In this document: positions 51,801 through 63,400 of the stretch, piece after piece
Layout of the letters: each line of letters starts with the position of its first letter
Position numbering within the stretch: position 1 is the first letter of the stretch
Notes under the pieces: model-generated
The model's database searches: none
What the model was told of the DNA's origin: nothing
The model's input: the letters and a program-made list of their open reading frames with translations, nothing else
Origin: Calliopsis andreniformis
Taxonomy: Eukaryota > Arthropoda > Insecta > Hymenoptera > Andrenidae
DNA length: 64,000 nucleotides
NCBI RefSeq assembly: GCF_051401765.1
Contig: NW_027480534.1
Location: 1,479,649 to 1,543,648 of the forward strand
Direction of reading: 5' to 3'
Translations under genes and position numbers: made by a program

Positions 51801-54800
51801 TATTGAGGATTGATGATTGAGGATTCAGGATTGAGGATTAAGGATTGAGGATTGAGGATTGAGGATTGAGGATTGATGATTGAGGATTGATGATTGAGGA
51901 TTGAGGATTGAGGATTGAAGATTGAGGATTGGGTATTCAGGATTGAACATTGAGGATTGAGGATTGAGGATTGAGGATTGAGGATTGAGGATTGAATATT
52001 GAATATTGATGCTTGAAGATTGAGGATTGAGTATTGAGGGTTGTGGACTGAGGACGAGGACTGAGGTTTGAGTATTAATGTTTGCGGTCTGAGGGTTCAG
52101 GATTGAGGATTGAGAATTGAGGATTGAGGATTGAGGATTGAAGATTGTGGATTGGGTATTGAGAATTGAAGAATGAGGATTGAGGATTGAGGATTGAGGA
52201 TTGAGTATTGAGGATTGAAGATTGAGGATTGAGAATTGAGGATTGAAGATTGAGGATTGGGTATTGAGGATTGAACATTGAGGATTGAGGATTGAGGATT
52301 GAAGATTGTGGATTGGGTATTGAGAATTGAAGAATGAGGATTGAGGATTGAGGATTGAGGATTGAGTATTGAGGATTGAAGATTGAGGATTGAGAATTGA
52401 GGATTGAAGATTGAGGATTGAGGATTGAGGATTGAGGATTGATGATTGAGGATTGAGGATGAGGGCTGAGGGTTGAGGATTGAGGTTTGAGGTCTGATGA
52501 TTGAGGATTGAGGATTGAGAATTGAGGATTGAGGATTGTGGATTGAGGATTGAAGATTGTGTATTGAGGATTGATGATTGAGGATTGAGGATTGAGGATT
52601 AAGGATTGAGGATTGAGGATTAAGGATTGAGGATTGAGGATTGAGGATTGAGGATTGAAGATTGAGGATTGGGTATTGAGGATTGAACATTGAGGATTGA
52701 GGATTGAGGATTGAGTATTGAGGATTGAGGATTGAAGATTGAATATTGATGATTGAAGATTAAGGATTGAGGATTGAGGGTTGTGGATTGAGGACGAGGG
52801 CTGAGGTTTGAGTATTAATGTTTGCGGTCTGAGGGTCGAGGATTGTGGATTGAGAATTGAGGGTTGAGGACTGAGGATTGAAGATTGTGGATTGGGTATT
52901 GAGGATTGAAGAATGAGGATTGAGGATTGAGGATTGAGTATTGAGGATTGAGTATTGAAGATTGACGATTGAGGATTGAGGATTGAGGATTGAAGACTGA
53001 GGATTGGGGACCGAGCGTTGAGGGTTGAGTGATGAGAACTGATGTTTGTGGATAGAGATTTGAGGATTGCAGGCTGAGTATTGAGTATTGAAAACTGTGA
53101 ATTGAGGATATTCTGTTGAGGACTGAGGATTGACAACTGACTGTTGAGGACTCAGGGCTGAAGATTGAGGTTACAGGATTGAGGATTCAGGATTGAGGTT
53201 TGAGGACTGAGGATTGAGGGTTGAGTATTGAGGATTGAGGATGGAAGATTGAGGATTGGGTATTGAGGATTGAACATTGAGGATTGAGGATTGAGGATTG
53301 AGGATTGAGGATTGAAGATTGAGGATTGAGTATTGAGGGCTGTGGATTGAGGACGAGGACTGAGGGTTGAGTATTGATGTTTGAGGTCTGATGATTGAGG
53401 ATTGAGGATTGAGGATCGGGGATTGAAGATTGAGTATTGAGGATTGAAGATTGAGTTTTGAGGATTGAAGATTGAGGATTGAAGATTGAGGATTGAGGAT
53501 TGAGGATGAGGGCTGATGGCTGAGGATTGAGGTTTAAGGACTGAGGACTGAGGGTTGAGGGTTGAGAATTGAGGATTGAGGATTGAGGATTGAAGATTGA
53601 GGGTTGGGTATTGAGGATTGAAGAATGAGGATTGAGGATTGAGGATTGAGGATTGAGGGTTGAAGATTGAGTATTGAGGATTGAAGGATGACGATTGAGG
53701 ATTGAGGATTGATGATTGAGGATTGAGGATTGAGGATTGAAGATTGAGTATTGAGGATTGAAGATTGAAGATTGACGATTGAGGATTGAGGATTGAGGAT
53801 TGAAGATTGAGGATTGGGGACTGAGCGTTGAGGGTTGAGTGATGAGAATTGATGTTTGTGGATAGAGATTTGAGGATTGCAGATTGAGTATTGAGTATTG
53901 AAAACTGTGAATTGAGGATATTCTGTTGGTGACTGAGGATTTACAACTGATTGTTGAGGACTCAGGGCTGAAGATTGAGGATTCAGGATTGAGGATTGAG
54001 GATTGAGGATTGAAGATTGAGGATTGGGTATTGAGGATTGAAGAATGAGGATTGAGGATTGAGGATTGAGGATTGAGGGTTGAAGATTGAGTATTGAGGA
54101 TTGAAGATTGAGGATTGAGGATTGAGGATTGAGGATTGAGGGTTGAGGATTGAGGATTGAGGATTGAGGATTGAGGATTGAGGATTGAGTATTGAAGATT
54201 GAGTATTGAGGATTGAAGGTTGAGGGTTGAGGATTGAGGTCTGAGGATTGAGGATTGAAGATTGAGGATTGGGGATTGAGGATTGACGATTGAGGATTAA
54301 GTATTGAGGATTGAGAATTGAGGATTGAGGATTGAAGATTGAGTATTGAGGATTGAAGATTGAGGATGGAGGATTGAGGATTGAGGATTGAGGACTGAGG
54401 AGTGACGATTGGGTATTGAAGGTTCAGGATTGAGGATTGAGGATTGAGGATTGATTATTGAGGATTGAAGATTGAGGATTAGGGACTGAGGATTGAAGAT
54501 TGAGGTTTGAGGACTGAGGATTGAGGATTGAAGATTGAGTATTGAGGATTGAGGATTGAGGATTGAGGATTGACGATTGAGGATTGAGCATTGATGCCTG
54601 AGGATTGACGATTGAGGTTTGAGGATTGAGGGTTGTGGATTGAGGACGACGACTGAGGGTTGAGTATTGATGTTTGAGGTCTGAGGACTGAGGATTGAGG
54701 ATTGAGAATTGAGGACTGAGGATTGAGGATTGAAGATTGAGGATTGGGTATTGAGGATTGAAGAATGAGGATTGAGGATTGAGAATTTAGGATTGAGGAT

Positions 54801-57470
54801 TGAAGATTGAGTATTGAGGATCGAAGGTTGAGGATTGAGTATTGAGGATTGAGGATTGAGGATTGAGGGTAGAAGATTGAGCATTGAGGATTGAAGATTG
54901 AGGACTGGGGATTGAGGGTTGAAGTTTGAGGATTAAGGATTGAGGATTGGGGATTGAGGATCTAGGATTGGAGATCGACTATTGAGGATTGTAGGCTGAG
55001 GATTGAGTATTGAGGATTGAGAATTGAGAATTGAGGATGTGGACTGAGGGTTGAGGATTGAGGTTTGAGGAACGAGGATTGAGGATTGAGGATTGAGGAT
55101 TGAGTATTGAGGATTGAAGATTGAGGATTGAGAATTGAGGATTGAAGATTGAGGATTGGGTATTGAGGATTGAACATTGAGGATTGAGGATTGAGGATTG
55201 AAGATTGTGGATTGGGTATTGAGAATTGAAGAATGAGGATTGAGGATTGAGGATTGAGGATTGAGTATTGAGGATTGAAGATTGAGGATTGAGAATTGAG
55301 GATTGAAGATTGAGGGTTGAGGATTGAGGATTGAGGATTGATGATTGAGGATTGAGGATGAGGGCTGAGGGTTGAGGATTGAGGTTTGAGGTCTGATGAT
55401 TGAGGATTGAGGATTGAGAATTGAGGATTGAGGATTGTGGATTGAGGATTGAAGATTGTGTATTGAGGATTGATGATTGAGGATTGAGGATTGAGGATTA
55501 AGGATTGAGGATTGAGGATTGAGGATTGAGGATTGAGGATTGAGGATTGAGGATTGAAGATTGAGGATTGGGTATTGAGGATTGAACATTGAGGATTGAG
55601 GATTGAGGATTGAGGATTGAGGATTGAGGATTGAAGATTGAGGATTGGGTATTGAGGATTGAAGAATGAGGATTGAGGATTGAGGATTGAGGATTGAGGG
55701 TTGAAGATTGAGTATTGAGGATTGAAGATTGAGGATTGAGGGTTGAGTATCGAGGATTGAGGGTCGAGGATTGAGGATTGAAGATTGAGTATTGAGGATT
55801 GACGATTGAAGATTGAGTATTGAGGATTGAAGGTTGAAGATTGTCGATTGAGGATTGAGGATTGAGAACTGAAAATTGAGGATTGGGGACTGAGCGTTGA
55901 GGGTTGAGTGATGAGAATTGATGTTTGTGGATAGAGATTTGAGGATAGCAGATTGAGTATTGAGGATTGAAGGTTGAGGATTGAGGATTGAGGTTTGAGG
56001 ATTGAGGATGAGGGCCGAGGGCTGAGGATTGTGGCTTAAGGACTGAGAACTGAGGGTTGAGGATTGAGAATTGAGGATTGAGGATTGAGGATTGAAGATT
56101 GAGGATTGGGAATTGAGGATTGTAGAATGAGGATTGAGGATTGAGGATTGAGGATTGAGGATTGAAGATTGAGTATTGAGGATTGAAGACTGACCATTGA
56201 GGATTGAGGATTGATGATTGAGGATTGAGGATTGAGGATTGAAGATTGAGTATTGAGGATTGAAGATTGAAGATTGACGATTGAGGATTGAGGATTGAGG
56301 ATTGAAGATTGAGGATTGGGGACTGAGCGTTGAGGGTTGAGTGATGAGAATTGATGTTTGTGGATAGAGATTTGAGGATTGCAGATTGAGTATTGAGTAT
56401 TGAAAACTGTGAATTGAGGATATTCTGTTGGTGACTGAGGATTGACAACTGATTGTTGAGGACTGAGGGCTGAAGATTGAGGATTCAGGATTGAGGATTC
56501 TGGATTGAAGTTTGAGCTCTGAGGATTGAGGATTGAGGATTGAGGATTGAGGACTGAGGAAGGAAGATTGAGGATTGGGTATTGAGGATTGAACATTGAG
56601 GATTGAGGATTGAGTATTGAGGATTGAGGATTGAGTGTTGAATATTGATGCTTGAAGATTGAGGATTGAGTATTGAGGGTTGTGGACTGAGGACGAGGAC
56701 TGAGGTTTGAGTATTAATGTTTGCGGTCTGACGGTTGAGGATTGAGGATTGAGAATTGAGGATTGAGGATTGAGGATTGAAGATTGTGGATTGGGTATTG
56801 AGAATTGAAGGATGAGGATTGAGGATTGAGGATTGAGGATTGGGTATTGAGGATTGAAGATTGAGGATTGAGAATTGAGGATTGAAGATTGAGGATTGAG
56901 CATTGAGGATTTTGGATTGAGCATTGAGGATAGAAGATTGAGGACTGGGAATTGAGTGTTGAAGATTGAGGATTAAGGATTGAGGATTGGGGATTGAGGA
57001 TCTAGGATTGGAGATTGGTTATTGAGGATTGAAGGTTGAGGATTGAGGATTGAGGATTGAGAATTTAGAATTGAGGGTGAGGACTGAGGGTTTAGGGTTG
57101 AGGTTTGAGGAACGAGGATTGTGGATTGAGGATTGAGGACTGCGGATTGACGATTGAGTATTGAATATTAAGGATTGATGACTGAGGATTGAGGATTGAG
57201 GATTGAGTATTGAAGACTGAGGATTGATGGTTGAGGATTGAGGATTGAAGATTGAGGATTGAGGATTGAGGATTGAGGGTTGAAGATTGAGGATTGAGGA
57301 TGAGGGCTGAGGGTTGAGGATTGAGGTTTGAGGTCTGATGATTGAGGATTGAGGATTGAGAATTGAGGATTGAGGATTGTGGATTGAAGATTGAGGATTA
57401 GGTACTGGGGATTGAACATTGAGGATTGTGTATTGAGGATTGATGATTGAGGATTGAGGATTGCGGATTA
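48810..57470. repeat. 8,661-bp tandem duplication, copy A
   Basis: From ggattgagggttgagg near 48,810 the sequence repeats 8,661 bp further on with the same rare markers: gggtattcaggactgaac (48,881 and 57,542), gaggtcgagggctg, gatattctgctgg (49,608 and 58,269), gacgtctgatg (near 50,891 and 59,551) and gaggatttacaactg (near 53,938 and 62,599). Every - strand open frame of copy A whose span lies inside the covered part reappears with an identical peptide at the same offset, apart from frames cut by the window end. Left of 48,810 the match stops (gattaagg versus gcggattaagg arrangement). The unit holds nine GATATTCT landmarks plus other blocks and is itself made of older duplications. Confidence 0.93.
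54933..56924 (-). other. 663-codon stop-free stretch, longest in window, not considered a gene
   Basis: It starts at an ATG (+ strand cat at 56,922-56,924) and encodes only NPQSSIL-like heptads with scattered substitutions. From 56,036 to 56,448 the other two - frames are open too, with the same peptide character. Any 7-bp unit read in threes gives the same 7-residue peptide in each frame, so openness is not evidence of selection on protein. No homologous protein family is recognised. Confidence 0.87.
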
Positions 57471-60400
57471 AGGATTGAGGGTTGAGGATTGAGGATTGAT
57501 GATTGAGGATTGAGGATTGAGGATTGAAGATTGAGGATTGGGTATTCAGGACTGAACATTGAGGATTGAGGATTGAGGATTGAGGATTGAGGATTGAGTA
57601 TTGAATATTGAATATTCATGCTTGAAGATTGAGGATTGAGTATTGAGGGTTGTGGACTGAGGACGAGGACTGAGGTTTGAGTATTAATGTTTGCGGTCTG
57701 AGGGTTGAGGGTTGAGGATTGAGAATTGAGGATTGAGGATTGAGGATTGAAGATTGTGGATTGGGTATTGAGAATTGAAGAATGAGGATTGAGGATTGAG
57801 GATTGAGGATTGAGTATTGAGGATTGAAGATTGAGGATTGAGAATTGAGGATTGAAGATTGAGGATTGAGGATTGAGTATTGAGGATTGAGGATTGAAGA
57901 TTGAATATTGATGATTGAAGATTAAGGATTGAGGATTGAGGGTTGTGGATTGAGGTCGAGGGCTGAGGTTTGAGTATTAATGTTTGCGGTCTGAGGGTTG
58001 AGGATTGAGGATTGAGAATTGAGGATTGAGGACTGAGGATTGAAGATTGTGGATTGGGTATTGAGGATTGAAGAATGAGGATTGAGGATTGAAGATTGAG
58101 TATTGAGGATTGAAGATTGAAGATTGACGATTGAGGATTGGGGATTGAGGATTGAAGATTGAGGATTGCGGACCGAGCGTTGAGGGTTGAGTGATGAGAA
58201 TTGATGTTTGTGGATAGAGATTTGAGGATTGCAGATTGAGTATTGAGTATTGAAAACTGTGAATTGAGGATATTCTGCTGGTGACTGAGGATTGACAACT
58301 GACTGTTGAGGACTCAGGGCTGAAGATTGAGTATTCAGGATTGAGGATTAAGGATTGTGGATTGAGGGTTGAGGATTGAGGATTGATGATTGAGGATTGA
58401 GGATTGAGGATTGAAGATTGAGGATTGGGTATTGAGGATTGAACATTGAGGATTGAGGATTGAGGATTGAAGATTGTGGATTGGGTATTGAGAATTGAAG
58501 AATGAGGATTGAGGATTGAGGATTGAGGATTGAGTATTGAGGATTGAAGATTGAGGATTGAGAATTGAGGATTGAAGATTGAGGATTGAGGATTGAGGAT
58601 TGAGGATTGATGATTGAGGATTGAGGATGAGGGCTGAGGGTTGAGGATTGAGGTTTGAGGTCTGATGATTGAGGATTGAGGATTGAGAATTGAGGATTGA
58701 GGATTGTGGATTGAGGATTGAAGATTGTGTATTGAGGATTGATGATTGAGGATTGAGGATTGAGGATTAAGGATTGAGGATTGAGGATTGAGGATTGAGG
58801 ATTGAGGATTGAGGATTGAGGATTGAAGATTGAGGATTGGGTATTGAGGATTGAACATTGAGGATTGAGGATTGAGGATTGAGTATTGAGGATTGAGGAT
58901 TGAAGATTGAATATTGATGATTGAAGATTAAGGATTGAGGATTGAGGGTTGTGGATTGAGGACGAGGGCTGAGGTTTGAGTATTAATGTTTGCGGTCTGA
59001 GGGTTGAGGATTGAGGATTGAGAATTGAGGATTGAGGACTGAGGATTGAAGATTGTGGATTGGGTATTGAGGATTGAAGAATGAGGATTGAGGATTGAGG
59101 ATTGAGTATTGAGGATTGAGTATTGAAGATTGACGATTGAGGATTGAGGATTGAGGATTGAAGACTGAGGATTGGGGACCGAGCGTTGAGGGTTGAGTGA
59201 TGAGAACTGATGTTTGTGGATAGAGATTTGAGGATTGCAGGCTGAGTATTGAGTATTGAAAACTGTGAATTGAGGATATTCTGTTGAGGACTGAGGATTG
59301 ACAACTGACTGTTGAGGACTCTGGGCTGAAGATTGAGGTTTCAGGATTGAGGATTCAGGATTGAGGTTTGAGGACTGAGGATTGAGGATTGAGGATTGAG
59401 GATTGAGAATGGAAGATTGAGGATTGGGTATTGAGGATTGAACATTGAGGATTGAGGATTGAGTATTGAGGATTGAGGATTGAAGATTGAGGATTGAGTA
59501 TTGAGGGCTGTGGATTGAGGACGAGGACTGAGGGTTGAGTATTGATGTTTGACGTCTGATGATTGAGGATTGAGGATTGAGGATCGGGGATTGAAGATTG
59601 AGTATTGAGGATTGAAGATTGAGTATTCAGGACTGAAGATTGAGGATTGAAGATTGAGGATTAAGGATTGAGGATGAGGGCTGATGGCTGAGGATTGAGG
59701 TTTAAGGACTGAGGACTGAGCGTTGAGGGTTGAGAATTGAGGATTGAGGATTGAGGATTGAAGATTGAGGATTGGGTATTGAGGATTGAAGAATGAGGAT
59801 TGAGGATTGAGGATTGAGGATTGAGGGTTGAAGATTGAGTATTGAGGATTGAAGGATGACGATGGAGGATTGAGGATTGATGATTGAGGATTGAGGATTG
59901 AGTATTGAAGATTGAGTATTGAGGATTGAAGATTGAAGATTGACGATTGAGGATTGAGTATTGAGGATTGAAGATTGAGGATTGGGGACTGAGCGTTGAG
60001 GGTTGAGTGATGAGAACTGATGTTTGTGGATAGAGATTTGAGGATTGCAGATTGAGTATTGAGTATTGAAAACTGTGAATTGAGGATATTCTGTTGGTGA
60101 CTGAGGATTGACAACTGATTGTTGAGGACTCAGGGCTGAAGATTGAGGATTCAGGATTGAGGATTCTGGATTGAAGTTTGAGGACTGAGGATTGAGGATT
60201 GAGGATTGAGGATTAAGGATTGAGGAAGGAAGATTGAGGATTGGGTATTGAGGATTGAACATTGAGGATTGAGGATTGAGGATTGAGGATTGAGGATTGA
60301 AGGTTGGATATTGATGATTGAAGATTGAGGATTGAGTATTGAGGGCTGTGGGTTGAGGACGAGGACTGAGGGTTGAGTATTGATGTTAGAGGTCTGATAA

Positions 60401-63400
60401 TTGAGGATTGAGGATTGAGAATTGAGGATAGAGGACTGAGGATTGAGGATTGAAGATTGAGTATTGAGGATTGATGATTGAGGATTCAGGATTGAGGATT
60501 AAGGATTGAGGATTGAGGATTGAGGATTGAGGATTGATGATTGAGGATTGATGATTGAGGATTGAGGATTGAGGATTGAAGATTGAGGATTGGGTATTCA
60601 GGATTGAACATTGAGGATTGAGGATTGAGGATTGAGGATTGAGGATTGAGGATTGAATATTGAATATTGATGCTTGAAGATTGAGGATTGAGTATTGAGG
60701 GTTGTGGACTGAGGACGAGGACTGAGGTTTGAGTATTAATGTTTGCGGTCTGAGGGTTCAGGATTGAGGATTGAGAATTGAGGATTGAGGATTGAGGATT
60801 GAAGATTGTGGATTGGGTATTGAGAATTGAAGAATGAGGATTGAGGATTGAGGATTGAGGATTGAGTATTGAGGATTGAAGATTGAGGATTGAGAATTGA
60901 GGATTGAAGATTGAGGATTGGGTATTGAGGATTGAACATTGAGGATTGAGGATTGAGGATTGAAGATTGTGGATTGGGTATTGAGAATTGAAGAATGAGG
61001 ATTGAGGATTGAGGATTGAGGATTGAGTATTGAGGATTGAAGATTGAGGATTGAGAATTGAGGATTGAAGATTGAGGATTGAGGATTGAGGATTGAGGAT
61101 TGATGATTGAGGATTGAGGATGAGGGCTGAGGGTTGAGGATTGAGGTTTGAGGTCTGATGATTGAGGATTGAGGATTGAGAATTGAGGATTGAGGATTGT
61201 GGATTGAGGATTGAAGATTGTGTATTGAGGATTGATGATTGAGGATTGAGGATTGAGGATTAAGGATTGAGGATTGAGGATTAAGGATTGAGGATTGAGG
61301 ATTGAGGATTGAGGATTGAAGATTGAGGATTGGGTATTGAGGATTGAACATTGAGGATTGAGGATTGAGGATTGAGTATTGAGGATTGAGGATTGAAGAT
61401 TGAATATTGATGATTGAAGATTAAGGATTGAGGATTGAGGGTTGTGGATTGAGGACGAGGGCTGAGGTTTGAGTATTAATGTTTGCGGTCTGAGGGTCGA
61501 GGATTGTGGATTGAGAATTGAGGGTTGAGGACTGAGGATTGAAGATTGTGGATTGGGTATTGAGGATTGAAGAATGAGGATTGAGGATTGAGGATTGAGT
61601 ATTGAGGATTGAGTATTGAAGATTGACGATTGAGGATTGAGGATTGAGGATTGAAGACTGAGGATTGGGGACCGAGCGTTGAGGGTTGAGTGATGAGAAC
61701 TGATGTTTGTGGATAGAGATTTGAGGATTGCAGGCTGAGTATTGAGTATTGAAAACTGTGAATTGAGGATATTCTGTTGAGGACTGAGGATTGACAACTG
61801 ACTGTTGAGGACTCAGGGCTGAAGATTGAGGTTACAGGATTGAGGATTCAGGATTGAGGTTTGAGGACTGAGGATTGAGGGTTGAGTATTGAGGATTGAG
61901 GATGGAAGATTGAGGATTGGGTATTGAGGATTGAACATTGAGGATTGAGGATTGAGGATTGAGGATTGAGGATTGAAGATTGAGGATTGAGTATTGAGGG
62001 CTGTGGATTGAGGACGAGGACTGAGGGTTGAGTATTGATGTTTGAGGTCTGATGATTGAGGATTGAGGATTGAGGATCGGGGATTGAAGATTGAGTATTG
62101 AGGATTGAAGATTGAGTTTTGAGGATTGAAGATTGAGGATTGAAGATTGAGGATTGAGGATTGAGGATGAGGGCTGATGGCTGAGGATTGAGGTTTAAGG
62201 ACTGAGGACTGAGGGTTGAGGGTTGAGAATTGAGGATTGAGGATTGAGGATTGAAGATTGAGGGTTGGGTATTGAGGATTGAAGAATGAGGATTGAGGAT
62301 TGAGGATTGAGGATTGAGGGTTGAAGATTGAGTATTGAGGATTGAAGGATGACGATTGAGGATTGAGGATTGATGATTGAGGATTGAGGATTGAGGATTG
62401 AAGATTGAGTATTGAGGATTGAAGATTGAAGATTGACGATTGAGGATTGAGGATTGAGGATTGAAGATTGAGGATTGGGGACTGAGCGTTGAGGGTTGAG
62501 TGATGAGAATTGATGTTTGTGGATAGAGATTTGAGGATTGCAGATTGAGTATTGAGTATTGAAAACTGTGAATTGAGGATATTCTGTTGGTGACTGAGGA
62601 TTTACAACTGATTGTTGAGGACTCAGGGCTGAAGATTGAGGATTCAGGATTGAGGATTGAGGATTGAGGATTGAAGATTGAGGATTGGGTATTGAGGATT
62701 GAAGAATGAGGATTGAGGATTGAGGATTGAGGATTGAGGGTTGAAGATTGAGTATTGAGGATTGAAGATTGAGGATTGAGGATTGAGGATTGAGGATTGA
62801 GGGTTGAGGATTGAGGATTGAGGATTGAGGATTGAGGATTGAGGATTGAGTATTGAAGATTGAGTATTGAGGATTGAAGGTTGAGGGTTGAGGATTGAGG
62901 TCTGAGGATTGAGGATTTTGAAGATTGAGGATTGGGGATTGAGGATTGACGATTGAGGATTAAGTATTGAGGATTGAGAATTGAGGATTGAGGATTGAAG
63001 ATTGAGTATTGAGGATTGAAGATTGAGGATGGAGGATTGAGGATTGAGGATTGAGGACTGAGGAGTGACGATTGGGTATTGAAGGTTCAGGATTGAGGAT
63101 TGAGGATTGAGGATTGATTATTGAGGATTGAAGATTGAGGATTAGGGACTGAGGATTGAAGATTGAGGTTTGAGGACTGAGGATTGAGGATTGAAGATTG
63201 AGTATTGAGGATTGAGGATTGAGGATTGAGGATTGACGATTGAGGATTGAGCATTGATGCCTGAGGATTGACGATTGAGGTTTGAGGATTGAGGGTTGTG
63301 GATTGAGGACGACGACTGAGGGTTGAGTATTGATGTTTGAGGTCTGAGGACTGAGGATTGAGGATTGAGAATTGAGGACTGAGGATTGAGGATTGAAGAT

